Shown: positions 1-8,424 of the stretch, in pieces | How the letters are laid out: each line of letters begins with the position of its first letter | Position numbering within the stretch: the first letter of the stretch is position 1 | From: GM7GCV1 sp965222065 | GTDB taxonomy: Bacteria > Pseudomonadota > Gammaproteobacteria > Pseudomonadales > GM7GCV1 | Length of the DNA stretch: 64,000 bases | Direction: 5' to 3' | NCBI GenBank assembly: GCA_965222065.1 | Contig: OZ244933.1 | Location: 2,232,001-2,296,000 of the forward strand | Notes under the pieces: generated by a model | Database searches by the model: none | Told to the model about the DNA's origin: nothing | What the model saw: the letters and a program-made list of their open reading frames with translations, nothing else | Made by a program: the position numbers and the translations under genes

Positions 1-2
1 TT

Positions 3-644
3 ATAACCAGTCTTAGCCCGCCTGCAGAGATTGTCCAGGCCGTGCACTCATACGGCGGCCTGGTATTTCATGATGTGATTAGCATGCGTCATGCACGCAA
101 GGCCGCACAGCAGGGAGTGGATGGCTTGATTCTGGTAGCGGCAGGGGCCGGCGGCCATGCGGGTCAGCTTAGCCCGTTTGCCCTGGTAAACGAAGCGCGC
201 CAATGGTTTGATGGTTGTCTGATCCTTTCGGGCGCCATGAGTACAGGCTCGGATATTCTGGCAGCCCAGGTGATGGGAGCTGATTTGGCTTACATGGGAA
301 CCCGGTTTATCGCCTCAAGTGAAGCCAACGCCAGTGCTGAATACAAGCAAATGCTGGTGGAAAGCTGTGCAGAGGATATTGTCTACAGTTCACTCTTCAC
401 CGGGGTTAAGGGAAATTATTTGCGAGGCTCCATCCAGGCTGCCGGCCTGGACCCGGATCAACTTCCGGAAGGGGATATAACCAAAATGGATTTCCAGGAA
501 ATGGTTCAGGGAAGCAAGGCCTGGAAAGATATTTGGGGCGCCGGGCAGGGGGTAGGCTCAATATCCGCTCCGCTTGCAGTAGCCAGTATCGTTGATGAAA
601 TAAGTGATCAATACCAGCAGGCCAAAGAAACGCTTAAGGCTTAA
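3..644 (+). CDS. Nitronate monooxygenase (2-nitropropane dioxygenase family), 3' part
   Basis: The reading frame is open from the window edge, so the start lies outside; 213 residues are visible. The family is FMN-dependent and oxidises alkyl nitronates such as propionate-3-nitronate in the cytoplasm. Visible signs are the TIM-barrel FMN-binding segment GAGGHAG with its conserved His, followed by SGAMSTG and the MGADLAYMGTRF stretch that closes the phosphate site. The C-terminal part (KGNYLRGSI, then GQGVGSI) is typical of the family. It is the first of a run of plus-strand genes but is separated from the next by about 100 bases. I see no terminator after it. The family call is firm; the natural substrate is not known from sequence. 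Confidence 0.9.
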   Translation: MTSLSPPAEIVQAVHSYGGLVFHDVISMRHARKAAQQGVDGLILVAAGAGGHAGQLSPFALVNEARQWFDGCLILSGAMSTGSDILAAQVMGADLAYMGTRFIASSEANASAEYKQMLVESCAEDIVYSSLFTGVKGNYLRGSIQAAGLDPDQLPEGDITKMDFQEMVQGSKAWKDIWGAGQGVGSISAPLAVASIVDEISDQYQQAKETLKA

Positions 645-748
645 AGCTGTCATTAAAGCTGGACTGTTTCTGTGCAGATGACACAATAGTTCATATTCCA
701 GATAACACACATGCTTAACTGACAGAGGAAATCCATTTTTTTCACGTT

Positions 749-961
749 ATGGATGATAAAAACGGAAAAATAAAAATAAGAAGATCCAGTGGCAAAATTC
801 AGTACGTCACAAAGAAAGAATTGGCCGAACTAAATGAGCGCCGTAAGCGGCGTGATCAGGAACGGGGATGGGGGAGTGTAAGTAATCCCGCCCATAATCT
901 TTTTGCTGCAATACTGGTCGTTCTGGGAGTCGCCATCATCACTATTTGGGTGATGCCCTAA
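749..961 (+). CDS. Small hypothetical protein with C-terminal membrane helix
   Basis: A 70-residue protein I do not recognise. The first 45 residues are very basic and polar (many K and R, with ELAELNERRKRRDQERGWG), and residues about 50-68 form one hydrophobic helix (FAAILVVLGVAIITIWV). This suggests a tail-anchored inner-membrane protein with a cytoplasmic basic domain. A GAGGAAAT motif lies about 20 bases upstream, which is far for a ribosome binding site, so the start is uncertain. It sits alone between the nitronate monooxygenase and the holD-like gene. Confidence 0.55.
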   Translation: MDDKNGKIKIRRSSGKIQYVTKKELAELNERRKRRDQERGWGSVSNPAHNLFAAILVVLGVAIITIWVMP

Positions 962-1039
962 TGACATTTGAACAAAAAATTGTCTCGTCAATTTTCGTAT
1001 GCTTTATGATTTTTGTCAGTCTTGAGCAATAATAAATAG

Positions 1040-1810
1040 ATGAACAATGTGCATATGCAAAACGCTGAATACCTTGAAGCACTGGGCGTGGTTCAGTATC
1101 GGCGACGAGAACTCCAGGTGCGGCAAGCCGCGTCGCAGGCTGATGACCACGACCTAAAGAGGGAAGTCATACATGAGCCTGATTTCTCTCGTGAACCCGG
1201 TGTTCACTCTTACAAGCCCTCTGCTCTTTCACCTGAGCCCAATGCACCAGAGCCAGCCCCTGCCAATAAAACACCTGATGCAGAGATCCATTCCATCCAT
1301 GTTGATCATCAGAGTGATGTCGCCCCGAAACCGGAACAACCTGTTGGGCAGAAAATAAGTTTTGACCTGTTAGTCTGGAAAACGGACAGATTGCTTGTCT
1401 GGGAAATTTCATCTGGAGAAGTGGATCAGGTCCCTGCCAAGCATCTGCTGGTCAATAATGTATTGAAAGCCCTATGGCCTGCCAATTTTCAAGGCGCAAA
1501 AATGCTGCAACAGTCCTGGCCGTTGCCAGACGCCAGTGTCAGTAAAAAAGCAGCAAGCGATTGGCTGGCCTCCATGCTTGCGGGACACTTGCAACAGGCA
1601 CCTAAAGTGCCGGTCTGGTTGATGGGTGAAACGGCACTGGAACTGATACCGGGCTTGCAGGATATGGATGACAGTCTATCCGGAACCCGGATTAAGCATC
1701 CTCAACTGGAGCTGGAACTCTATATCGGGCCTTCGCCGCAAGCCATGTTCGATAGCCCGATTTCGAAGGCCCGGACATGGCAGCTATTGCGCGAACTTCG
1801 CCATGGTTGA
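1040..1810 (+). CDS. holD: Probable cryptic DNA polymerase III psi subunit (HolD-like)
   Basis: 256 residues. The N-terminus (EYLEALGVVQYRRRE) has the pattern of the chi-binding peptide at the start of E. coli HolD (LQQLGITQWSLRRP). A proline-rich variable linker covers about residues 45-105, followed by a folded C-terminal domain with VNNVLKALWP, comparable to HolD VSDVLRAL. The stop overlaps the start of rimI by 8 bases, and holD-rimI is the E. coli gene order. From established knowledge, Pseudomonas encodes a long, poorly conserved psi at this same position. Psi links the clamp loader to chi and single-strand-binding protein. The start could also be the ATG 15 bases downstream. Function is inferred from synteny plus short motif likeness. 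Confidence 0.6.
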   Translation: MNNVHMQNAEYLEALGVVQYRRRELQVRQAASQADDHDLKREVIHEPDFSREPGVHSYKPSALSPEPNAPEPAPANKTPDAEIHSIHVDHQSDVAPKPEQPVGQKISFDLLVWKTDRLLVWEISSGEVDQVPAKHLLVNNVLKALWPANFQGAKMLQQSWPLPDASVSKKAASDWLASMLAGHLQQAPKVPVWLMGETALELIPGLQDMDDSLSGTRIKHPQLELELYIGPSPQAMFDSPISKARTWQLLRELRHG

Positions 1811-2291
1811 TCTGTCGTCCGCCCATTCATCAACTTTTCCAAACAATCTAGAGCTACAGAAAATAAAACCCGGGGATTGTGCCCAGGTGGCGGCTCTGCA
1901 CCAGCACCTGGATCATAGTGGCTGGAATGAAGCCATGTGGATGAGTGCCTTGGAAAAGTATCCATGCAGTTGGGTACTGATTACTAACAATCAGGTTCAA
2001 TCGTACATTTGTTATCAGACAGCGGTTCCCCAAATTGAGTTGCTGAATCTAGGTGTTGCCACTGGACTTCAGGGACGGGGTGTTGCATATGAGCTGGTCA
2101 AGGCAACCTTTCAATTGCTACCAGCCTTTAAGGAATCGGTCTTCCTTGAGGTGCGTCGCTCCAATATTCCCGCAATTGGCCTATACGAAAAGCTCGATTT
2201 TAAATGTATAGGGCGGCGCCCGGATTATTACCCGGCTCCCGGGGGCGGCAGGGAGGATGCGCTGATATATAGATACGACTTCAAAAGTTAG
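1803..2291 (+). CDS. rimI: Ribosomal protein bS18 N-alpha-acetyltransferase RimI
   Basis: 162 residues from the ATG at 1803, which overlaps the upstream stop. This start was chosen over a longer in-frame one because the extra residues lie inside the holD-like gene and look non-coding. It is a GNAT acetyltransferase: the acetyl-CoA loop is LQGRGVAYELV (Q/R-x-x-G-x-G/A form), followed by LEVRRSNIPAIGLYEKLDF and the RRPDYYPAPGGGREDALIYRYD ending, both typical of RimI. RimI acetylates the N-terminal residue of ribosomal protein S18. The overlap suggests translational coupling with the gene before it. A candidate promoter for the next gene starts 28 bases after the stop. Confidence 0.88.
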   Translation: MVDLSSAHSSTFPNNLELQKIKPGDCAQVAALHQHLDHSGWNEAMWMSALEKYPCSWVLITNNQVQSYICYQTAVPQIELLNLGVATGLQGRGVAYELVKATFQLLPAFKESVFLEVRRSNIPAIGLYEKLDFKCIGRRPDYYPAPGGGREDALIYRYDFKS

Positions 2292-2319
2292 GTATTTGTC
2301 ACATTATTTTTTGAAAAGC

Positions 2320-2348
2320 TTGACGTCTATACGTAACAGCCATAATTT
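2320..2348 (+). promoter_or_regulatory. Candidate sigma-70 promoter for the lipoprotein gene
   Basis: A TTGACG -35 element at 2320 and a TAATTT -10 element at 2343 are separated by exactly 17 bases and lie about 90 bases before the lipoprotein start. This is pattern evidence only. Confidence 0.45.
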
Positions 2349-2434
2349 GCTTGCCTTGCCGTTCGAATTCGCGTCAGCGGTAAAAAAAACGAAAAATAAA
2401 GTTACGGTTGTTCTGACCGTTAAATGGAGACGCA

Positions 2435-4843
2435 ATGAAAACTTTCTATTCCCTCTTACTAGTTCTGCTGGCCAGCATGTTTATTGCTGGCTGTAATGAT
2501 GATGACCCGGCTACCCCTCCACCCAGTGGTGGTTCCGGTGGAAGTGATGGTGGCGGCGGTGACGCTGGTGGTGATGAAACCACAACAACTTTTAGCCTGG
2601 CTGTAGAAGTACCCGACGGTGTTGCAGTCGCCATGAATGATCCTTTTAACCCGCTAGGCTGGATGCTCGATACGGCTGTTGCTGAGGATGTCGCGGTAGA
2701 AGATCTGGATCTGGGTAATTTTGAAGTCCGTCTGTATGATCCTGATGGTGATGGCCTGGATGGTGATGACGATTATGAAGTGGTTGATTCGTCTCTGCTG
2801 GAATTGACTGATCTGGGTGATGGTAACTATGAACTAAGCGTTCCTGGTGAGCCTCGTCTGGACTGCGTTATCGTGACTATCTTGACAGTGACCGGCTCTG
2901 GTGAAGGCGGCACCCTTGAACTGCAAGTTCCTACCGTGCGTGACCCGGCTGTCAACTCTGAACCTCTGCGTTTAAATTATGCTTCTACTGCAGCGACACG
3001 TCAGTACATCACCACAGCGGTAGAGACAGGTGGTTTTGATTCAGAACTGAGTGTTGAGGAAGTGGATGCGCTTATCGAGGAAGTGGCCGAGCAAGTGGCC
3101 AGCGTTCCATTGCCTGAAGGCATAGATTTGGGTAACCCTGATGAAGTGTTTGCTGCTCTTGATGCATCAGCTAAGGACCTGGTGAAAGCCCAGATAGAAA
3201 TTGCAACGTCAAATCCGGAATCGGGTTCATTGGAAGCCTTTGCTGGTAATTACTATGCAAGTTTCCTTAGCCGAAGCGTTTTTGGTACAGATCAAGAGAC
3301 CTACCTTGAGCACGAATTTACTTTCGAAGATTTCAATAACATTGAGCTTGTTGAAGGGTTTTATACAGCAAACTTTGCGGGTATCCCCTTGACAGTGAAT
3401 GAGAGTGAAAAAACAGCTACTTTTGTAATCGATGATGTGGTTGAGCGTTCTTTTGGTGCAACTTTTGCCAATAATGGCAATGGCTTTAGCCGGGTCGACT
3501 ACGCTGAGGAGGAACCTATCTTAGATGACAGCGAAGAAGTTTCTGCGAAAATTCTTGCCAATGGCGCTCTGATTGTTGATCCAGGTACTGGCCAGATTAG
3601 TGGCGGTTTCCTCGATGCACCAAACAGCAACTATTACGCTGAAATTAACAACACCACCAGCTTCAGGCTTAAGCCTTGGGGTGAAGCCTATGTCGGTTCA
3701 GCGCTTTTCCGTTTTACCGAGTACTGGCTGAATAATCCTGAAGCCAGCTGTCTGGCGGATCTCGGCCTTACCGAAGATGACTTTGCCAATCTGGATGAAG
3801 ACGGTGTGAATGACCTGATTACCGGGCTGGAGGCAGGTTCTTCGGCAATTATTGCTGCCGAGTGTGATCACAACGCAGTTATGCATGAGTTGCTTAGTGT
3901 CACCATGGCCAAGAAGGGCGATGTAACTTTGGATGCCACCGATCTGGAAGGTGCCTGGGGTATTGTTGGGACTTTTGCCAGCTTCCCGCGTGATCGTGGT
4001 TCCTTTAGTTCCGTATTTACCTTTGATGCCAATGGTGGATTTGGTGAATCCAGCTACCTGGATACCGGCGCCTATGTTGGTAGTGGCTCGCTCGTTTTTG
4101 AAGCCTATACCGATGCGGTGGAGAGTGCGTCCGCTAGCATTTCTGAAGATGGAATTCTGGCGATTGACTGGGGTGAGGATGGAACAGACCTTGGCTATGT
4201 GAGCTCAGATCTGGGGCTGATGTACATCGGTGGTGCCGATGCCACACTGACTGAAGACTCTCTGCAGGAATCTGAAATCTACCAGGCCTATGGTGTACCC
4301 CTGACCACAGGTATAACTGCAGATGATCTTGATGGCAAAACCTTTGATTTTGTGGGCCTGCAAATGAGTCTGGAAAGAGAAGCGACTGATAGTGGAGTCA
4401 GGCTGTCTTCCAACCATGATTCTGTTGCGGGTTTGACAATGAGCTTTGCCAATACCGTCGACGGGCTGGAAGTTACTCTGGGTGGTGATACCGATCTGGG
4501 TATCCTCGATATGTTTTATTCTCAGGGTCTGACAGGTTTTGCTTCAGAGATCGAATATAACGATCCAGCGAGTGGTACTATCCCTGTCGAATCTATTGCT
4601 GACAATGGCCTCTTTGAGATTCGCCTTCAAGACTCAGATGGTGAAGATCTGATTGTTCGCGGTTTCTACGATCGCAATGGCCGTATCGCCATGGCCCTGG
4701 CCTCGGTAACTGCAGGTGGTTATGCGGCAGTTGAGGCTGCAGAAACTGGTGAGCAACAATTTGGTGATGTGACTAACGGTATTGATTTCACCAATTTCGG
4801 CTACATGCTGGGTACATGCAAATCGGGTTGTTCCGCTCAATAA
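2435..4843 (+). CDS. Large acidic lipoprotein of unknown function
   Basis: 802 residues, not recognised. The first 20 residues are a lipoprotein signal (hydrophobic core, then FIAGC lipobox, lipidated Cys20). Asp residues follow at +2 and +3, which in enterics can mean inner-membrane retention, though the rule varies. A Gly/Ser/Asp-rich linker spans residues 29-50. Near residue 101 is DPDGDGLDGDDD, which looks like a calcium-binding EF-hand or thrombospondin type-3 loop. The rest is Asp/Glu/Gly-rich and looks mainly beta-structured. It ends with a CKSGC pair. It stands alone, with its own candidate promoter and a strong terminator just after the stop. The start fits a GGAGACGC ribosome binding site. 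Confidence 0.75.
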   Translation: MKTFYSLLLVLLASMFIAGCNDDDPATPPPSGGSGGSDGGGGDAGGDETTTTFSLAVEVPDGVAVAMNDPFNPLGWMLDTAVAEDVAVEDLDLGNFEVRLYDPDGDGLDGDDDYEVVDSSLLELTDLGDGNYELSVPGEPRLDCVIVTILTVTGSGEGGTLELQVPTVRDPAVNSEPLRLNYASTAATRQYITTAVETGGFDSELSVEEVDALIEEVAEQVASVPLPEGIDLGNPDEVFAALDASAKDLVKAQIEIATSNPESGSLEAFAGNYYASFLSRSVFGTDQETYLEHEFTFEDFNNIELVEGFYTANFAGIPLTVNESEKTATFVIDDVVERSFGATFANNGNGFSRVDYAEEEPILDDSEEVSAKILANGALIVDPGTGQISGGFLDAPNSNYYAEINNTTSFRLKPWGEAYVGSALFRFTEYWLNNPEASCLADLGLTEDDFANLDEDGVNDLITGLEAGSSAIIAAECDHNAVMHELLSVTMAKKGDVTLDATDLEGAWGIVGTFASFPRDRGSFSSVFTFDANGGFGESSYLDTGAYVGSGSLVFEAYTDAVESASASISEDGILAIDWGEDGTDLGYVSSDLGLMYIGGADATLTEDSLQESEIYQAYGVPLTTGITADDLDGKTFDFVGLQMSLEREATDSGVRLSSNHDSVAGLTMSFANTVDGLEVTLGGDTDLGILDMFYSQGLTGFASEIEYNDPASGTIPVESIADNGLFEIRLQDSDGEDLIVRGFYDRNGRIAMALASVTAGGYAAVEAAETGEQQFGDVTNGIDFTNFGYMLGTCKSGCSAQ

Positions 4844-4861
4844 GCAGTTAGCCAAAACTAC

Positions 4862-4893
4862 AAAAAAAGCCGCTGGAAACAGCGGCTTTTTTT
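4862..4893 (+). terminator. Intrinsic terminator after the lipoprotein gene
   Basis: A GCCGCTG / CAGCGGC stem with a GAAA tetraloop, flanked by seven A and seven T, so it could act in both directions. Confidence 0.9.
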
Positions 4894-4905
4894 ATTTGTA
4901 AATTT

Positions 4906-4933
4906 GGGGCCAGAGTAAAATTTACCCTGATCC
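4906..4933. repeat. Degenerate copy of the GGGGTCAGAGTAAA palindrome
   Basis: The sequence GGGGCCAGAGTAAAATTTACCCTGATCC is an imperfect version of the perfect hairpin at 51860-51889. The flanking AAATTT on its left is also shared. Confidence 0.6.
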
Positions 4934-4952
4934 GAATGGCCTAAGTTTAGGC

Positions 4953-5031
4953 TCGTCATCCCCGCGCAGGCGGGGATCCATTAACTGCCGAACTATGAAA
5001 AAATGGATTCCCGCCTGCGCGGGAATGACAT
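4953..5031. repeat. Small inverted-repeat element (MITE-like)
   Basis: Two arms of about 28 bases (left GTCATCCCCGCGCAGGCGGG; right arm its near-perfect reverse complement) surround about 20 bases. It ends 3 bases before the argH stop codon. Repeats of the GTCATCCCCGCGCAGGCGGG type are common dispersed elements in proteobacteria. It could fold into a long hairpin at the 3' end of the argH transcript. Confidence 0.8.
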
Positions 5032-5034
5032 AGT

Positions 5035-6429
5035 TTAGATGGCCTGACGGGCTCGCTGGGCTGCCGCTTTTACCTGTTCCGGCGCGGTGCCACCGATATG
5101 GTTTCTGGCGGCAACGGAGCCTTCGAGGGTTAGTACGTCAAAGACATCATCGGTAATCATGTCACCAAATTGCTGTAGTTCAGACAGCGTCATTTCCGAC
5201 AGGTCTTTTTTCTCCTTTACGCCATAGGCCACGGCACTGCCGACAATTTCATGTGCGTCACGAAACGCCACGCCCTTGCGGACCAGATAGTCCGCCAGAT
5301 CCGTGGCGGTGCTGAAGCCGCGCCTGGCCGCTTCGTACATGGCGCTCTTGTTGGGTACGATTGCCGGAACCATGTCGGCAAAGGCGCGCAGACAGTCGCG
5401 TACAGTATCCGCACTATCAAACAGGGGTTCCTTGTCTTCCTGGTTGTCCTTGTTGTAAGCCAGCGGCTGGGACTTCATCAGGGTCAGCATGGACATCAGG
5501 TTGCCGTAGGCACGGCCGGTTTTACCCCTGACCAGTTCGGGCACATCCGGATTTTTCTTTTGCGGCATAATGCTGGAACCGGTACAGAATCGGTCGGGCA
5601 GGTCGATAAACTGGAACTGGGATGATGTCCAGAGCACCAGTTCTTCGCTCATTCTGGAAAGATGCATCAGACAGGTCGACGCGAAGGCGCAGAATTCGAT
5701 GGCGAAATCACGATCACTGACAGAATCCAGTGAGTTATTGGTTGGCGCGTCAAATCCCAGCAACTCCGCTGTGGTTTCCCGGTTTATTGGATAGGTTGTT
5801 CCCGCCAGTGCGGCTGCGCCCAAAGGTGACTGGTTCAGTCGTTTTCGACAATCCGCCAGCCTGCCCGCATCCCTTTGCAGCATTTCATTCCAGGCCAGTA
5901 AGTGGTGACCAAAAGTCACCGGCTGGGCGGCTTGCAGATGCGTAAAACCGGGCATGATGACATCGGCATTGGCTTCGGCCAGATCAATCAGACCGGCTTG
6001 CAGTCTTTTTAGCTCGGTGTCTATCACATCGATTTCGTCTCTCAGCCAGAGACGCACGTCGGTGGCGACCTGGTCGTTTCTGGAGCGACCGGTATGCAGT
6101 TTCTTGCCGGCGACCCCGATTTTTTGGGTCAGGGCTGCTTCGATGTTCATGTGCACATCTTCCAGCTCCACTGACCAGGTAAAGTTTCCTGCCCCAATGT
6201 CTGACTGGATGTCTTGCAGGCCCTGGATGATGGCCTGGAAGTCGTCGTCATTGAGCACGCCCACCTGGTTCAGCATCGTTGCATGCGCAATAGAGCCGCG
6301 GATATCCTGCTCGTAAAAGCGACGATCAAAGGATTCCGATGCGGTAAATCGTTGCACAAAGGCATCCGTTTCTTCCTGAAAACGGCCGCCCCAAAGGCTC
6401 TTGTTTTTGTCAGTGTTGTTGTCAGACAT
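5035..6429 (-). CDS. argH: Argininosuccinate lyase
   Basis: 464 residues, full length. It cleaves argininosuccinate to arginine and fumarate, the last step of arginine synthesis. The fumarase/aspartase-superfamily signature GSSIMPQKKNP is present and carries the catalytic-loop Ser. HTGRSRNDQVATD and the GFTHLQAAQP segment are typical of ArgH. It is divergent from algZ across about 147 bases, as in pseudomonads. The 3' end abuts an inverted-repeat element that may stabilise or end the transcript. Confidence 0.97.
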   Translation of the reverse strand: MSDNNTDKNKSLWGGRFQEETDAFVQRFTASESFDRRFYEQDIRGSIAHATMLNQVGVLNDDDFQAIIQGLQDIQSDIGAGNFTWSVELEDVHMNIEAALTQKIGVAGKKLHTGRSRNDQVATDVRLWLRDEIDVIDTELKRLQAGLIDLAEANADVIMPGFTHLQAAQPVTFGHHLLAWNEMLQRDAGRLADCRKRLNQSPLGAAALAGTTYPINRETTAELLGFDAPTNNSLDSVSDRDFAIEFCAFASTCLMHLSRMSEELVLWTSSQFQFIDLPDRFCTGSSIMPQKKNPDVPELVRGKTGRAYGNLMSMLTLMKSQPLAYNKDNQEDKEPLFDSADTVRDCLRAFADMVPAIVPNKSAMYEAARRGFSTATDLADYLVRKGVAFRDAHEIVGSAVAYGVKEKKDLSEMTLSELQQFGDMITDDVFDVLTLEGSVAARNHIGGTAPEQVKAAAQRARQAI

Positions 6430-6576
6430 GCTGGTTTTGCTTTGTTGCTGTCAATTGAGGGCGCGCATTATAACCCTGATAAGTCCACAAGTTTGTACCC
6501 AGACACTTTCTGCCTGCAAATCACTGGGCTATGCTTGTGGAATACCACGCCAAAGATCAATGATAAGAAGGTGGCA

Positions 6577-7614
6577 ATGATGGCATCAGAGACAGAGGAC
6601 CGTTGCTGGTTACCCGATCTGTGTAACCCGCTGGCATTACTTCGCCTGATGCTGTTTGCCGTGCTGGTGACACTGGTGCTGATTCTGTTACGCCAGGGTA
6701 TTGCAGGCTTCAATCTTGGCAATCTGGGCGTGTTGTTCTTTTATGCCGTTTGGGTAGTTTTTATCAGCTCGGCCGGCCTGTGTTTTTTACGTCGCTATTT
6801 TGATGAATTATCTATCCTGGCCAGTGCCAGCATGGCTGTTCTGTGGCTGGCTGTCGCCGCAACCCTATGCGCCATTGGCGGCTTCTGGGGGTTGCAGTAT
6901 CTATTGCTGGACCAGCAGATCTCTTTCCTGGCGCTCTGGGTTGAGACATTATTGACGTCGGTGATCCTGGGCTCGTTAGTGTTACGTTTCCTGTTTGTGC
7001 ATCACCAGTTACAAATACAGCAGCAACGATTAATGCGGGCACAGTTCGATGCGCTGCAAGCGCGAATCCGCCCCCACTTTTTATTTAACAGTCTGAACTC
7101 CATAGCAACGCTGGTCGGAATTGATCCTGGCCGGGCAGAGGAAGCCATTCTCAATCTGTCCGATATTCTCAGGGCAACTCTGGGTGAGGAAACCGCGGTC
7201 ACGCTCAAAAAAGAGCTGGAAGTCTGTCAGAAATATCTCGATATTGAGATGCTGCGCATGGGGGAAAGGCTGCGCGTGAACATGGATGTGGATGAACAGC
7301 TTTACTCTCTCAGGCTACCTCCCCTGTGTCTGCAACCGCTGATGGAAAATGCCGTGCTTCACGGGTTGCAGAAAAGGCCCGAGGGTGGCTGCTTAAAAGT
7401 GAAAATAGAGCGTGACCAAACGGGTGCAGTGTGTATGGTGATCGAGAATCCATTACCGGATACGCCTGATAATGGTTCCAGTGGGGCCCGAAGCGCACTC
7501 ATTAATATTCGTGCCCGGCTTGAACGTTTTTATTCCAACAACCTGGATTTTGAATTTGGCGAAAAAGAAGGGCGTTATCAGGTCGTGATTCGGATCAGGA
7601 ATGTCGATGTCTGA
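6577..7614 (+). CDS. algZ: Sensor histidine kinase AlgZ/FimS (LytS-type)
   Basis: 345 residues from the ATG at 6577, which follows an AAGAAGG ribosome binding site; the frame opens further upstream inside argH antisense. Four hydrophobic segments (about 20-40, 48-70, 78-105 and 117-140) form a membrane sensor without a periplasmic domain. A LytS/YehU-type kinase domain follows: RIRPHFLFNSLNSI with His near 167, and the N-box PLMENAVLHG. In Pseudomonas, AlgZ (FimS) works with AlgR to control alginate, type IV pili and virulence. The gene overlaps algR by a few bases. The pilus operon and FimX elsewhere in this window make a link to twitching or surface behaviour plausible, but that is inference. 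Confidence 0.88.
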   Translation: MMASETEDRCWLPDLCNPLALLRLMLFAVLVTLVLILLRQGIAGFNLGNLGVLFFYAVWVVFISSAGLCFLRRYFDELSILASASMAVLWLAVAATLCAIGGFWGLQYLLLDQQISFLALWVETLLTSVILGSLVLRFLFVHHQLQIQQQRLMRAQFDALQARIRPHFLFNSLNSIATLVGIDPGRAEEAILNLSDILRATLGEETAVTLKKELEVCQKYLDIEMLRMGERLRVNMDVDEQLYSLRLPPLCLQPLMENAVLHGLQKRPEGGCLKVKIERDQTGAVCMVIENPLPDTPDNGSSGARSALINIRARLERFYSNNLDFEFGEKEGRYQVVIRIRNVDV

Positions 7615-8353
7615 ATATACCCGAGTGTTAATAGTGGATGATGAACCGCTGGCCAGAGAGCGGTTGGCTGCCATGATCGGGGAAATACAGGGCTACCAGG
7701 TCGTGGCGATGGCCGGCGAGGGAATCAGTGCGCTTGAGCAATATCGAATCTGTCAGCCCGACCTGATACTGCTGGATATTGCCATGCCCGGCATGAATGG
7801 CCTGGAAGTGGCGCGCCATGTACAAAAGCAGGAAAACCCCTCTGCAATTATTTTTTGTACGGCCTATGGGGATTACGGACTGGAAGCCTTTGAAATGGCG
7901 GCGGTGGGTTATCTGCTTAAGCCGGTCCGTAAAGAGCAGCTTGAAACGGCATTAAAAAAAGCATCGCAGCCCAATCGGCTCCAAATCAATCAGTTGGAAG
8001 AAGCAGGTGTCCTCCGGGCTCAGGGAAAAACCCATTTGAGTACACGCTCGCATCGTGGCATTGAATTGCTTGAGATTGTCCGGGTGTCGCATTTTTATTC
8101 CGAAGACAAGTATGTATTTGCCCATCACGACAGCGGGGAAACTATTCTTGAGCAATCCTTGTCGGCCCTTGAAGAAGAATTGGGCGAACGATTCTTTCGG
8201 GTTCACCGAAATGCGCTTGTCGCGGTGGACAGGATTGAGGCCCTGGAGCGTAAAGGTCGTGCATTTTGCGTGCGACTCACGGGTACGAATGAAAAACCCC
8301 TGGTCAGTCGCAGACATATCAAAGAGCTCAAAAAGCTTATGGAAAAGCTGTAG
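7607..8353 (+). CDS. algR: LytTR response regulator AlgR
   Basis: 248 residues from the ATG at 7607, the same length as Pseudomonas AlgR. This start has CAGGA six bases before it; an ATG two codons earlier lacks that spacing. The receiver domain has the acidic pair DDEP near residue 11, phospho-acceptor Asp near 57 (LLDIAMPG) and the KPV lysine. From about residue 145 a LytTR DNA-binding domain runs (EIVRVSHFYSEDKYV, FFRVHRNALV, SRRHIKEL). It overlaps algZ by 8 bases and leads into hemC, the same order as in pseudomonads. Confidence 0.92.
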   Translation: MSEYTRVLIVDDEPLARERLAAMIGEIQGYQVVAMAGEGISALEQYRICQPDLILLDIAMPGMNGLEVARHVQKQENPSAIIFCTAYGDYGLEAFEMAAVGYLLKPVRKEQLETALKKASQPNRLQINQLEEAGVLRAQGKTHLSTRSHRGIELLEIVRVSHFYSEDKYVFAHHDSGETILEQSLSALEEELGERFFRVHRNALVAVDRIEALERKGRAFCVRLTGTNEKPLVSRRHIKELKKLMEKL

Positions 8354-8424
8354 CCGTATTGGCCTATTTGGCATTGGCTTTAGTCAGTACAATGCGCACT
8401 CTTTTGGTAACCTAGGTATTTTTT

